From contig OZ025283.1 in assembly GCA_964019165.1 (NCBI GenBank), positions 937,501-1,001,500 on the forward strand: 64,000 bases of DNA, written 5' to 3'. Under the pieces are notes generated by a model that saw nothing but the letters and a program-made list of their open reading frames with translations, ran no database searches and was not told where the DNA came from. The DNA is from Mastigias papua (lineage: Eukaryota > Cnidaria > Scyphozoa > Rhizostomeae > Mastigiidae). A program made the translations under genes and the position numbers. This document shows positions 1-9,569 of this stretch, piece after piece. Numbering within the stretch: the stretch's first letter is position 1; the number at the start of each line of letters is the position of its first letter.

Positions 1-41
1 TAGGTGTTAAAGTCATATAGAATGCATTGTTTCGCAATTTA

Positions 42-1241
42 CTACTCATATTTTTTCCGGAAATGTAATGTCACAAAACCATCTGTTAATTTCTCTCCAT
101 CCAAATTAGTTACTTCGATATAAAAATCATCGATATTGACATATCTGAGTGCTACATATAATGGAATCTTGAACTCTTTATATACCTGTCTAGTATTCCA
201 ACTAGTTATGCGTAACAAAGATTCGGTATTTTCTCCAACCTTTGTCTCATTTAAAATATGTGGTACCTTTATCTTAAGCACTTGCATACTATCATCATCA
301 TCTGATTTATCATCTATTATATAATGCTGCAGCAGTGTTGTTGGTGTTCGTATATAATACCTCTCTGTATTAAACTCATACAGTGTACCTCCTTCACCAT
401 CTTCATCTGCGAGGTACTGTGTTCCTCGTAACTAATTTGGCACTGTGATTAGTTCTCTCTCAAATATAGTATACCAGTTACCCCATCTATCAAGTGATGG
501 GAAATTAACTAGAGCTTGGAACTCTGGGTGGAAATATACTTTATACACATACCAGGGAGTTTTTATATTTATAAATCCATTCACATACTTTATTTCCAGT
601 GCATAGAAATATGGCGGCTGCGTGACACTTAGTTTACCAGCCATGTTTTTGACTACTGTCTTAACGTATTCTCTCACCCTTCCAAGTTTTGGTTTTAATG
701 AGTTTGATAATAACTCACAAAGGTGTGTTATTGTTATTTTTCTGTTTGGATCTTCCTTCCAATAATCTATCAATATTTGATTAGCTACAGCTACGTATTG
801 TGCCTGCGTGTCGTGGAGCGTTTTAGAAGATACTTGATAACTCCATTTGTCAAACGGTGATGATTGTGTACCAAATCCCCGATTATTACCATATTGAAAC
901 GCTTTAAAAGCCTTCCTAAGTTTTTCGGTTGCTTCCATATCTTCTGTTTCTAAGAAGTCGACCTCTCTATCCCCTCCTAAAAATGATCGTCTCACCATCC
1001 GGTCAAAGTTAAGTCTCACCAAAAATAGCACTACATGTCGATCAGACCATTCCCTCCCTACTTCTGATAATGTAGGAAAGTCGTTCTTTGTAAATACCTT
1101 CTCGACTGTATTCTTTTTCTTTTGTTTACTATTATTATGTAACGCCATATCATATAATGAGACCTCCCATTGACCATCTAATGTCAGTTGAGGGGAAAAT
1201 TTATTATATGAAATGTTAGCTCTCGCAAAAAACGAATTCAT
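42..1241 (-). pseudogene. Putative Polinton structural protein, interrupted by an in-frame TAG
   Basis: The first 269 codons (1,241-432) begin after an ATG at 1,241 and contain an N-terminal segment with the pattern LTLDGQWEVSLYDMAL. From memory this resembles the 'L-G-WEV-L' opening of uncharacterised structural proteins in metazoan Polintons. After a TAG at 432-434 the same frame stays open for 130 codons to 42 and ends with GFVTLHFRKKYE, the 'LHFR' ending typical of the same family. The two halves are in one frame with 48 codons between the stop and the next methionine, so this is most simply one gene of about 400 codons with one nonsense codon. It is divergent from 1,323-1,724 across an 81-base promoter region. 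Function in the virion is an inference. Confidence 0.6.
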
Positions 1242-1322
1242 GATTAGTCAATGGTATTATTCCAACACCATCTATTTATAATAAATTTTTGTTGACGAAA
1301 ACTATATATATATAGCTAATAA
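1242..1322. promoter_or_regulatory. Bidirectional promoter region
   Basis: This 81-base gap separates two divergent ATGs (1,241 minus, 1,323 plus). It holds TATATATATA at about 1,303-1,314 for the plus gene. On the minus strand it holds a TTATAAATAG box around 1,272-1,281. The compact divergent layout is typical of small DNA viruses. Confidence 0.5.
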
Positions 1323-1724
1323 ATGGATGCTTTTTTACGTATGAGTCGAGTCTATTACCTAAACGTGAAATCATTTAATAAATCTATTGATGTATCCCGG
1401 TTATTACCAGGATTGAGTACAAAATGGGAATGTTGTGTACATAGTTATTACATAGTTATTAATGGTGAAAGACAAAAGGTATTGCGATTAAATTGTAACT
1501 TAGTTGCTTTTGATCGTGTCTTCCGACAACCGCATCTTCTTGAGGTTGTCTCAAATAGAGGGGAACTATCAACTGTGGAGATACTCAGATGGAAGAGAAT
1601 ACTTATCACTACAGCAACAGATTTTAGACTTTTGGTCACAAATCTTTCGAATAAATTAATTAATAATGTCTCAGAGGAAGATTTGCATGTTCTACTAGCA
1701 TTCCGAGCACCATCATATGAATAA
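1323..1724 (+). CDS. Small putative structural protein, WEV/LHFR-like
   Basis: This is an uninterrupted 133-codon ORF with ATG directly after an AT-rich TATA region. Near the N-terminus it has STKWECCVHSYY, in the position of the WEV-type signature of the neighbouring 42-1,241 protein. It ends with EEDLHVLLAFRAPSYE, which matches the '-LHFR-' ending of the same family. The size is that of the two end modules without the long middle, so it may be a reduced paralogue. I do not recognise a specific function. It lies just upstream of the Bcl-2-like gene on the same strand, separated by a repeat and a TATA box. Confidence 0.5.
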   Translation: MDAFLRMSRVYYLNVKSFNKSIDVSRLLPGLSTKWECCVHSYYIVINGERQKVLRLNCNLVAFDRVFRQPHLLEVVSNRGELSTVEILRWKRILITTATDFRLLVTNLSNKLINNVSEEDLHVLLAFRAPSYE

Positions 1725-1730
1725 TCCTAC

Positions 1731-1802
1731 TGTAAGAAAAAACTTACCATGTAAGAAAAAACTTACCATGTAAGAAAAAACCTACCAGATGTGTATATAA
1801 AT
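1731..1802 (+). promoter_or_regulatory. Three 19-bp repeats plus TATA box upstream of the Bcl-2-like gene
   Basis: Three tandem copies of TGTAAGAAAAAACTTACCA occupy 1,731-1,787. Each has GTAAG and CTTAC half-sites facing each other. A TATATAAAT box follows at 1,794-1,802, about 45 bases before the ATG at 1,847. The same half-sites recur in arrays at 15,082-15,174 and 17,165-17,343, also upstream of element genes, suggesting a shared activator site. Confidence 0.55.
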
Positions 1803-1846
1803 GAGTGTGGCTATTACTATGTTTTGCTATTTCAAAAAGACGGGCC

Positions 1847-2254
1847 ATGGATGAATACAAACTTATAAAATGCGTTATCAATTTAATGAACAACAATAAT
1901 ATAGACCAATATTCATATAAGGACAGAAGAATTGCAAAAGTTATCACAACGGTGATTAAAAAGCAAGAAGTTTTGAGGAGTAATATCTTCGAGAAACTAG
2001 CAAAACGCAGTGCATCCGGTGTTATCGAGAATATACTTGAAGAATTATTCCGAGATGACATCCATTTGGGAAGAATTCTCTCCGCATATGGTTATATTGT
2101 CTATGCAGTTGTTTACAATGTCGCTGGGAAGACCGAGGTCTTGGATAAAGTCAACGACTTTTACAAGAGACGATTAAAACCATGGTTAGATAGTAATGAT
2201 ACATGGAATGAAATGTATATGAATACTTACTGTGGTAAATGCCAAATATTATAG
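1847..2254 (+). CDS. Bcl-2-like protein with C-terminal CaaX-like box
   Basis: The product has 135 residues and an ATG in excellent context (GCCATGG at 1,844-1,850). Residues about 70-90 read ELFRDDIHLGRILSAYGYIV, matching the BH1 region of Bcl-2 proteins: an ELF-D segment, then the conserved Gly-Arg and a hydrophobic helix. Residues about 113-124 include PWLDSNDTWNEMY, matching BH2 (W, spacer, W, helix). The length is close to small viral Bcl-2 homologues. Such proteins block mitochondrial apoptosis by binding BH3 proteins. There is no C-terminal membrane helix. Instead the protein ends CGKCQIL, whose last four residues fit a CaaX prenylation box. A clear BH3 is not visible. Viral Bcl-2 homologues are known in adeno-, herpes-, pox- and asfarviruses. 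The assignment rests on motif order and spacing. Confidence 0.65.
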   Translation: MDEYKLIKCVINLMNNNNIDQYSYKDRRIAKVITTVIKKQEVLRSNIFEKLAKRSASGVIENILEELFRDDIHLGRILSAYGYIVYAVVYNVAGKTEVLDKVNDFYKRRLKPWLDSNDTWNEMYMNTYCGKCQIL

Positions 2255-2327
2255 TTCAAATGTAGACTTGCGTGTTTTTATCATGTGCAGTATGTGGAGC
2301 GCTCTTGGTATTGTTTTGTTTTTTGTT

Positions 2328-2510
2328 AATTCTAATAAATAACAATTCTATATACAATTTGAATAACAATTCTATATACAATTTGAATAAAGTTTTCTAA
2401 ATATTCTATTAACAATTTAAACAATACAATTCAAATAATTCTATTAACAATTAAAATACTTCTATTAACAATTAAAATAATTCTAACTACAGTTCTATTT
2501 ACAATCACCA
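2328..2510. repeat. AT-rich imperfect tandem repeat
   Basis: Variants of TTCTATTAACAATTAAAAT and ACAATTCTATATACAATTTGAATA repeat several times. The array lies just downstream of the Bcl-2-like stop. No gene was seen in it. It may supply the poly(A) region. Confidence 0.5.
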
Positions 2511-3083
2511 TAAGAACAAATGAAGGGAACACGAACCTCAAAATGTTTCTCACAACAATGAGAAAGAGTTCCGCTGTCAACAATGTTGGAAAGGATAGGG
2601 TTGTTTTTTTGCCCTCAAGATGCAGGCACAAAGGAAGCAGGTAAATGCCTGCAATGAGGGCAAGAAACAACCCCCGCTTCACTTGCGAATGCCACCCATG
2701 ACAGGGAGGCAGTCTTCTACCTCTTCATTTGAACTTCTCCTCGCCTCTATTCTTCTCCTCCTCTCTTCAACCAACTGCTCCCTCCTCCTCTGTTGCCTCT
2801 CTAACACCTGTCGACACCTTCTCAATCTGTTCTAAAAAGTATTAAAAAATATTTTTAAAAAAACTGAATAAAGTATTTTTTTATCATCTACAAAGAATGT
2901 TGTGTGTTCATGAAAACTTTTTCAAAAACTTACTACAAGTTGTACTTGGTAACGAATTTTTCGCTTGCATATATTCTTCCTAAACGATGTTGACTACTCC
3001 CCCGCGCTTGGAGGAGTCTACCATCTAAAATGTAGAAGAAGAAGAAACATTCAAGATAGTAAAGTAATTTATGATAGTACATC
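2511..3083. other. Low-information stretch with an Arg-rich minus-strand coding-like segment
   Basis: On the minus strand about 2,835-2,680 reads as an Arg/Glu-rich, coiled-coil-like segment preceded by a possible splice acceptor (TTTTTAG). It could be the second exon of the gene starting at 3,266, but the phase does not match the best donor. No other feature was found. Confidence 0.25.
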
Positions 3084-3136
3084 TTATCCAATGAAAGACT
3101 TTAAACTATAAAAAAAAATATGATAAAACTCACCGC

Positions 3137-3266
3137 TCGAATTAGTAAAGACTATGTCACCTTCCCCTAAGTCGCTTAGATTCACTACCATTTGTCTGCC
3201 CTCAGGCACTGTTTGACTTACTAAAATATGCATTGGCACTCTTACAATTTGAATATTTTCAGCCAT
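3137..3266 (-). CDS. First coding exon of an unrecognised small gene
   Basis: The ATG at 3,266 opens a frame starting MAENIQIVRVPMHILVSQ. After about 43 codons the DNA reads GCG followed by GTGAGTTTT on the minus strand, a strong splice donor near 3,137. Reading on unspliced gives a low-complexity tail to 3,084. Upstream on the minus strand is a TATATATTA box near 3,331-3,340, and further out a duplicated CRE/E-box repeat. This looks like a real transcription unit of the accessory block. The remaining exon or exons were not determined. I do not recognise the protein. Confidence 0.35.
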
Positions 3267-3518
3267 TTTAATACACCACTTTGCTTCTATTTTTCAACGA
3301 TACTGTTTAGCACGAAATTATCTTACAAATAATATATAATCACATAGTTCGATTTTGTGTTAACATTCAACCAATTAGACTTTCCCATTAAACACATGTG
3401 ACATTCCCCCCTCCCAAAAAGAAAAATTCTTTGAATGTGTAAAAGTACATAGTTCTCGAGCTTCACTAAATTCTTTGAATGTGTAAAAGTCCAAAATATG
3501 GGTGGTTAGATGGATAGT

Positions 3519-3697
3519 ATCTTGTTTGACGTAATAAGATGGTCACGTGACTTTTACACATTTTCTTTAGTAAATGAACAATCTCGGGAAATGTATACGA
3601 GTGACCTTGCATATCTCCAAACTAGTTGAATAGAATCTTGTTTGACGTAATGAGAGGGTCACATGACTTTTACACATTTTCTTCATTAAATGAATGA
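3519..3697. promoter_or_regulatory. Duplicated CRE plus E-box repeat
   Basis: Two copies of a unit of about 64 bp (3,519-3,582 and 3,635-3,697) each contain TGACGTAA (3,527-3,534; 3,643-3,650), a CRE/ATF-like site. Each also has TCACGTGA or TCACATGA (3,543-3,550; 3,659-3,666), an E-box of the TFE/MITF/USF type. They lie upstream of the minus gene at 3,266 and behind the gene at 3,711-4,460. Confidence 0.5.
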
Positions 3698-3710
3698 TAC
3701 CTGCTGCGCT

Positions 3711-4460
3711 TTAACAAGCAAGAGGTTTAAAGAGGAAAAAAACCACACTAATAGTATATATTTGTTGAATAGGAAACGAATTAAAACTGTTAAGAAAATC
3801 CAATATATCTTCATAAGAAGTAACACTTTCATCATTAACGTTAAACATATTATTATCAAAGTTAATGGTATTCCATGGAAACACTTCTTCAATTGTTTCA
3901 TTAATCTGAGGAGGGATTTTGTCAGCGGGAACCTCGTCTTTGCACTCTGCAGCATTGGGTACCTCTTCTTTGCACTCTACAGCATGGGGACCTTCTTCTT
4001 TGCACTCTACAGCATGGGGAACTTCTTCTTTGCACTCTACAGCATTGGGTACCTCTTCTTTGCACTCTACAGCATGGGGAATTTCTTCTTTGCACTCTGC
4101 AGCATTGAGAACCTCTTCTTTGCACTCTGCAGCATTGAGAACCTCTTCTTTGCACTCTGCAGCATTGAGAAACTCTTCTTCTTCCATTGCAATTTCCTCA
4201 AATTTAGGTAGGACGTCTTTTATTAACATATTGCCTACTCAGTTGTATACCATATCACTCATCGCCTTGAGTATTAGATTAAATTTTGCAGCCGAGGAGT
4301 GTAAACTGTTCGACACTGTTTTCTCCTTGTAGGCTTCCCACAGGTAAGTTGATAGCACCCTCTTGACATTGCTTTTGAGTGATTTTATGAACTTTATCTT
4401 GGCTTTAACAAAGATATGTCTGTTATTATAGCTTGTTGGAATCTGTGCTTTACCAACCAT
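3711..4460 (-). pseudogene. Basic-then-acidic protein with eight decapeptide repeats, in-frame TGA
   Basis: A 73-codon segment (4,460-4,239) is Lys-rich and helical-looking. After a TGA the same frame continues to 3,711. That part has eight exact 30-bp repeats (3,931-4,170) encoding variants of (A/V)ECKEEVxNA, then an acidic hydrophobic tail with SYEDILDFLNSF, resembling a transcription-activation segment. A TTTAAATA box on the minus strand (4,517-4,524) sits about 60 bases before the ATG. A single stop in one frame suggests one gene of about 249 codons with a nonsense change, but two adjacent genes are possible. The repeat core x-E-C-K-E is close to the LxCxE pocket-protein motif except for Ala or Val at the first position. 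I do not recognise the family. Confidence 0.5.
3931..4170 (-). repeat. Eight perfect-length 30-bp coding repeats
   Basis: Each unit resembles ACCTCTTCTTTGCACTCTGC followed by AGCATTGGGT and differs at only a few positions. The 30-bp period keeps the frame, giving a decapeptide array in the minus-strand gene. Such identical units expand and contract by slippage or unequal exchange. Confidence 0.9.
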
Positions 4461-4524
4461 CTTGACTTTGTTGATGCAGTTGAAGCGATGCGATGATGAG
4501 CTAACAAAAAAATCGCTTTAAATA

Positions 4525-4836
4525 CCCTTGGAGGGTGATGTGAACATCATGGGGGGTTGAGGGGTCACATGAGCAGATGACTCACAGATGTTACTAATGA
4601 AAATACAAAGAGGGGTCACATGAGCAGATGGCTCATGGATATTATAAAGATTTTTTCCCAGTAAAAATACAAGATGCTTGGGGGTGACATGACTCATGAC
4701 TATTATAAGGAATTTTTTTACTAGTGAAAATACAAAGAGATTGTATAACGTCATCAAGATCACATGAACAAATGATTCGATGATGCTATAAATAAGGATT
4801 GTTATCTGGTGGTGGAATACGTCGATATCACATCAG
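4525..4836. promoter_or_regulatory. Bidirectional early-type promoter with E-box and AP-1-like sites
   Basis: This lies between the minus gene (ATG 4,460) and a plus-strand TATAAATA box (4,787-4,794). TCACATGA occurs at 4,565-4,572, 4,616-4,623 and 4,760-4,767, with a TGACATGA variant at 4,685-4,692. TGACTCA (AP-1) occurs at 4,578-4,584 and 4,690-4,696. An ACGTCA half-CRE is at 4,748-4,753. The sites sit in three or four degenerate tandem units of about 60 bp. The natural downstream target is the acidic gene at 9,570, now displaced by the transposon inserted at 4,837. Confidence 0.55.
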
Positions 4837-5224
4837 TATGGTGGCCTAGAACCGCCATAAGGAATTGTGAACATGATATTCAAATTTTTCAAAGTTAAGT
4901 AAAATCATGGGTAACTAAAAGTTTAAACCGTTTGAAAATGAACCAGAAGTGAAATAAAAATGAAATAAAATTTCAAACCATTTGACAATGAAACAAAAAT
5001 CAAATGAAAATGATATAACATGCTGTTTAAAACTATTTGAAAGTGAAACAAAAATCAAATGAACATGAAATAACATGACATTTAAAACCGTTTGAAAAGT
5101 AAAATGAAAACTCTTCCAGCCTAGAACCGCCATAGCACACAATGCAGTGCTCACGCAGTGTGCTCGCATCACAAGCTCAAATGGCCATGGAAACGAGGTA
5201 AGAATAGCCTCCCGCCAAAAGGTA
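4837..5224 (+). repeat. Left terminal inverted repeat of the IS3EU element
   Basis: It is almost identical to the reverse complement of 9,132-9,520. The inner part carries short tandem AT-rich units (variants of GAAACAAAAATCAAATGAA). The inner end runs up to the transposase 5' region. Confidence 0.9.
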
Positions 5225-5240
5225 CGCGCTGATCAACAAT

Positions 5241-7507
5241 ATGGCTCGTATTCGTGACGATAGTTGGACAGATGATGTTATTCTGAAGGAGTGTTTGATC
5301 GAACACGTTCGGCAATGTATGCAACGCATAGACATTTTGGATTACTTGAGAAGGGATTTTAATCAGTATGCTTGGAGCATGCGTTCACTGGAAAGGCGAT
5401 TGACTTACTTCGGCATTAAATACACTGATGCAGCCACAACAGTAGGTGCAGTGCAACAAGCTGTGCAAGAGGAACTGCAAGGCCCTGGAAAGCTCCTCGG
5501 TTATAGAGCTATGCACCAAAAAATCCGCCAAATCCATAAACTTAATGTTCCGCGAGACCTTGTTTATGATATAATGTCTCACTTGGATTCAGCAGGTCTA
5601 CAGGAAAGAGCTGTTGGTAAAAATCAGAAAGCGAAAGGACATTTTATTATTGGTGGAGTTAATCAAGTGCATTCATTGGATGGGCACGACAAAGTAATGG
5701 GATATCAGAATAATACATTCCCCTGGCAATCTATGGCCGTCTAGATACAGCCAGCCATAAGATATTGTGGGTAAAAGTCTGGACCTCTAACCATGATCCA
5801 TTATTGGTTGCTCGCTGGTACCTAGACTATTTGATGCAAAATGGCATCATTGCTTCAAAACTGAGACTAGATAAAGGTACAGAAACAGGCATCATTGCAA
5901 CAATGCATGCATATTTAAGAAGAAACTGTGATGACATGAAGGATGTTGAGTGCAATACTGTGTGTGATAAGACAGTGATATATGGTCCTTCAACATCTAA
6001 TAAGGTAAGCAATTTCAATAATATAGAAGTGACCACAGACCTGTAAAACCATACCCTCCAAATGAAGAGATGGGATCCCAGTTTGTGGCAAGTGTTAGAT
6101 ATCTGCAAAGTTGCTTTGTAGATAGATGAAACAATCTCCATACTTTACCCCCATCAGGCTGTGGACAACTCACATTATAATAATGGTTATTTAGATAGAA
6201 GAGGTACTCTTCTGGCAAATTGAAATCCTACAACAGTAGGACTTCAGTTTGGCCCATATTTACTCACATACCCAAGGTACTAGTTTGTATATATGGAAAA
6301 TAATTGATACTACCGTGGGTATTCTCTCTACAACAGTTCTCTTTCTTGTCATCCTACTTCTTACTTGTTATGTGTTATTTGTGCTTCCTTGAGGTTAACT
6401 ATGTAGTATCTTATTTTAGATTGAAAGATGGTGGAAGGACCTTCATGAGCGTCTTGAGAAATTCTACAAGTTGCCTTTACAGTATTTGTTAGAAAATGGA
6501 TATTATGATCCACATGATGAAACAGACAGGTTGCAGTTTTTGTATGTATGCCTCTAAAAATAATATTTTTGTAATGAAACTTAGTGCTATTTCCTAATAG
6601 GTGCTATATTCTTTCATGTCACATGACATCATACCTTGAAATATATTGTTATTATCAATTGTACTTTATATTATGTTTCATGGTGTATGTGGCACCATTT
6701 TGGGTGAAACACAGCATTGATGTATAGGCAAGCACTACTTTTGAACATACGTATAGTTTTCCACCATACTATTGTAAAGGTTTTTCTCCAGGATGCTATT
6801 GGCTTATTTCATGGTACCATTGGTGGATAGTGACATTAATATCTTCAAAGACACTATTTGGAACACTCACCGAATTAGAACTCAGAAACATACATTCCTT
6901 GCAGATGGCATCCCAAACCACATCTATGACTTTCCAACAGTTTGAAGACTTGATGAATATGGTAAGCGAACATGGATCTAACTAGAAGCTGTATCTATGT
7001 AGAAGGCTGTATCTTTGCCTGAATCTAAGGTGTATAAGGTTTGCACCTCATGAAACAGAAAACATTAAAAATGCAATAGAAGAGAAAACATGTGCTAGAA
7101 GTCAGGGCACAAGTTTTTGTTATACTTCATTGAACACCTAATAGGCCTTGACAACTGATGATTTTCCAACACTTGCAGTTGGTAGTAGTAGACTTGTTTC
7201 TTTTCAATAGTATTACACAATCACGTATGTAGCTAATGACTTGAATACAGGCAGCAGTAGTCAAGCCTGGTCAATCCCATCTCCCTTTGATAAGAAGTAT
7301 TTCTCATTTTACTTAGGCTGGAAAGTCACTGAAGATGAATTAAAGGAGGTTGCAGGGTTTTCAAATATTTTGCACAGTTCAGATGATTTTCTACACCCAG
7401 AATTTCGAAGGAAATGTGAAGCAATCCTGAAGGATCCACTGAAAGTGAAACCAGGGGACTGTGTTGATACCTTTTTGTATTTAAAAGCCAGATGGAAAAG
7501 CACATAA
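5241..7507 (+). pseudogene. IS3EU transposase (rve-type DDE), spliced, one frameshift
   Basis: The ATG at 5,241 opens an HTH-like N-terminal region (residues 1-60) followed by a segment with GPGKLLGYRAMHQKIRQ, typical of the DNA-binding part of these transposases. HSLDGHDK supplies the first catalytic Asp. A one-base shift near 5,735-5,745 stops the frame. It resumes with ILWVKVWTSNHDPLLVARWY and LRLDKGTETG (second Asp). A GTAAGC donor follows near 6,005. A further exon at about 6,419-6,531 contains IERWWKDLHERLEKFY, with the likely catalytic Glu. Another lies at about 6,792-6,961. The last (7,241-7,507) starts after an ACAG acceptor. The frameshift probably makes this copy non-autonomous unless it is a sequencing error. 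Exon limits are by eye. Confidence 0.75.
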
Positions 7508-7754
7508 AAAACCCATATATTCCAAGGCACCATCTACACAAAATAGCAGTTAAGTTAGTAGATTGTCTAATAATATAACTACTAGTAGCACTCTAAATGT
7601 TAATGTAGTAACATGGTTTATCTTTGAAAATACAAGAGGAATCAATTCTGACACCACTGCACACGTGTTCTATCATATGTAGTTTTAACTGTGGGGGGTC
7701 TTTCTTGGGATTAACGAAACATTAACAGGACAATATCTTAGCATTATATCAGAC

Positions 7755-9131
7755 CTAAACAGAGCAAATTTCCTCCAGTCTTGTTAGTTTGCAAAATTTT
7801 CTGCAAACGTGGTTGGCTTTGAAAGTCTCTATGGCATAGTTGGATAGGTTGCCAGCACAGAACAAGACCCCTTGATTTGCATCTGTCAAATTAGCAGAAG
7901 CAACTTCTGGATCATATAAGGAATAGCCACTTCCTTGGATGTCTGTGACCATCACCTTTTGCTGTGAATTGTCATAAGAGAAGTGGGCCAGGTTTTCAGC
8001 TTTTTGACCAATATCTTTGTCATCAGAATGAGTGGTACACATAATCCCAGTGTTGTTCATATATTTTACAAAGTTGCCAGGGATAAATTCCTCAATGGTT
8101 ACACATTCTCCATCATCAAGGTTGCCAAAATATACCTCACCATAGTGAAGAAATTCTCCATATTCTTCAGATACACCTTCATTGCACATCTTTGCCTTGA
8201 GTTGGTAGCAAAAGTTCCTAGCCAAAGTGTGCATTTGAACAAGTCTCTTTGTATGCTGCTCTATTGTGATTCCCAGATCAGCAATGATCTTCAATGTTCC
8301 CTCATGGTATTTTTTCAGAACCCAGGTATTTCTGAATGCAGGACTTGAACACGTAGCTTTGAAAGCTTCTCGAAACCCACCAACTCCTATAGGGCTATCT
8401 TCAATATACAATTCAATGTCTGTTGGTACAGAAGACCACAACATCTGCTGTAAATCAAATCTAAATAGGTGCACAACAGTTCCACCAGCTTTGCTGAAGT
8501 TTGTCCCAAGCTTTAACATGTCTGCAACAGATAAACTTTTAGGATAGCATGAGGGACCTGGCACTGAAGCAAGTACTACTGCTTTTCTACTTGTGGGAAA
8601 TGACTGTGGCGTAGAACATGTACTCACATTGCTGCTTGCTCTATCTCTCTTCAGTTTCATAGGAGGATGTATCAAAGGCTCATAAGTTTGCACATCATTA
8701 TGACTACTTGCTTTTCTCTTTGACACCCTGACAAATCGTACATGACTAACTTTTAAGTTGGGAATATGACTTAGCGAGGAGCATGAAGGTCCTTGGTCTC
8801 CTGCCAATATGTCGCAGTAGTAGTCACTTCCTAGCTGTGATTTAAAGTGGTTCTCGCAACTGCTTTTTATATTCTCCAGTGTGACCTCTGGATATTTGAA
8901 TTCAACAAACTCTCGGGCACCTATCCTTGTATATTTTTGGGCCTTTCCAGCCACTTCAGCAGACAACCGTTGGACACTTATTTCTCCAGATTGCAGAATG
9001 CTATTTCCAACTCCGCCTCCACTTGCAACATTACCAGGTTTGTTGCCAGTTCTCTTCATTTTGATTTTCTTTCGAAAGTCTTCCCATGCCATGATAAATG
9101 AGAAGATATAACAAGCAGAAACTTCCAGCAT
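7755..9131 (-). CDS. Alpha-kinase domain protein carried inside the IS3EU element
   Basis: An uninterrupted 458-codon ORF starts just inside the right terminal repeat. Methionine 14 (9,092, MAWEDFRKK) is an alternative start. Residues 1-200 are basic and Ser/Pro-rich with KRKAS-type nuclear-signal-like stretches. The C-terminal half shows the alpha-kinase signature in order: a Gly-rich SPIGVGGFREAF, WVLKKYHE (nucleotide-binding Lys), VTIEEFIPGNFVKYMNNTG, LAHFSYDNSQQKVMVTDIQG (metal-binding Asp) and a C-terminal AGNLSN-H-C-C zinc module (NHVCRKFCKL). This is the eEF2-kinase/TRPM7/vWKA fold, a Ser/Thr kinase unrelated to classical kinases. Key residues look intact. It runs opposite to the transposase, which it meets tail to tail. 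Confidence 0.85.
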   Translation of the reverse strand: MLEVSACYIFSFIMAWEDFRKKIKMKRTGNKPGNVASGGGVGNSILQSGEISVQRLSAEVAGKAQKYTRIGAREFVEFKYPEVTLENIKSSCENHFKSQLGSDYYCDILAGDQGPSCSSLSHIPNLKVSHVRFVRVSKRKASSHNDVQTYEPLIHPPMKLKRDRASSNVSTCSTPQSFPTSRKAVVLASVPGPSCYPKSLSVADMLKLGTNFSKAGGTVVHLFRFDLQQMLWSSVPTDIELYIEDSPIGVGGFREAFKATCSSPAFRNTWVLKKYHEGTLKIIADLGITIEQHTKRLVQMHTLARNFCYQLKAKMCNEGVSEEYGEFLHYGEVYFGNLDDGECVTIEEFIPGNFVKYMNNTGIMCTTHSDDKDIGQKAENLAHFSYDNSQQKVMVTDIQGSGYSLYDPEVASANLTDANQGVLFCAGNLSNYAIETFKANHVCRKFCKLTRLEEICSV

Positions 9132-9520
9132 GTACCTTTTGGCGGGAGGCTATTCTTACCTCGTTTCCATGGCCATTTGAGCTTGTGATGCGAGCACACT
9201 GCGTGAGCACTGCATTGTGTGCTATGGCGGTTCTAGGCTGGAAGAGTTTTCATTTTAATTTTCAAACGGTTTTAAATGTCATGTTATTTCATTTTCATTT
9301 GATTTTTGTTTCACTTTCAAATAGTTTTAAACAGCATGTTATATCATTTTCATTTGATTTTTGTTTCATTGTCAAATGGTTTGAAATTTTATTTCATTTT
9401 TATTTCACTTCTGGTTCATTTTCAAACGGTTTAAAATTTTTGTTAACCATGATTTTACTTAACTTTGAAAAATTTGAATATCATGTTCAAAATTCCTTAT
9501 GGCGGTTCTAGGCCACCATA
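9132..9520 (-). repeat. Right terminal inverted repeat of the IS3EU element
   Basis: This is the reverse complement of 4,837-5,224 with only scattered differences. It is followed directly by the CATCAG target duplication. Confidence 0.9.
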
Positions 9521-9569
9521 CATCAGTAACCAAAAAGTCAGCAGCAGAAAGAGTCAGATTAACATCGAA

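Larger units (their letters stand above)
4831..9526. mobile_element. IS3EU DNA transposon with 6-bp target duplication
   Basis: The element proper is 4,837-9,520. It begins TATGGTGGCCTAGAACCGCC and ends with the exact reverse complement. The inverted repeats are about 388 bp long (4,837-5,224 and 9,132-9,520) and nearly identical. It is flanked by CATCAG at 4,831-4,836 and 9,521-9,526. TAY termini and 6-bp duplications fit the IS3EU superfamily as I recall it, and the transposase (5,241-7,507) has an IS3/retroviral-type integrase core. A second gene on the other strand (9,131-7,755) encodes an alpha-kinase. The near-identity of the long repeats suggests a fairly recent insertion. Confidence 0.88.

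Noticed and set aside
4239..4460. Histone-fold similarity of the basic N-terminal segment
   Set aside because: Helix lengths are roughly suitable, but no diagnostic histone motif is visible, so I do not claim it.
9465..9569. Upstream extension of the SUMO-motif ORF
   Set aside because: It starts inside the IS3EU terminal repeat, so it is created by the insertion and is not native.
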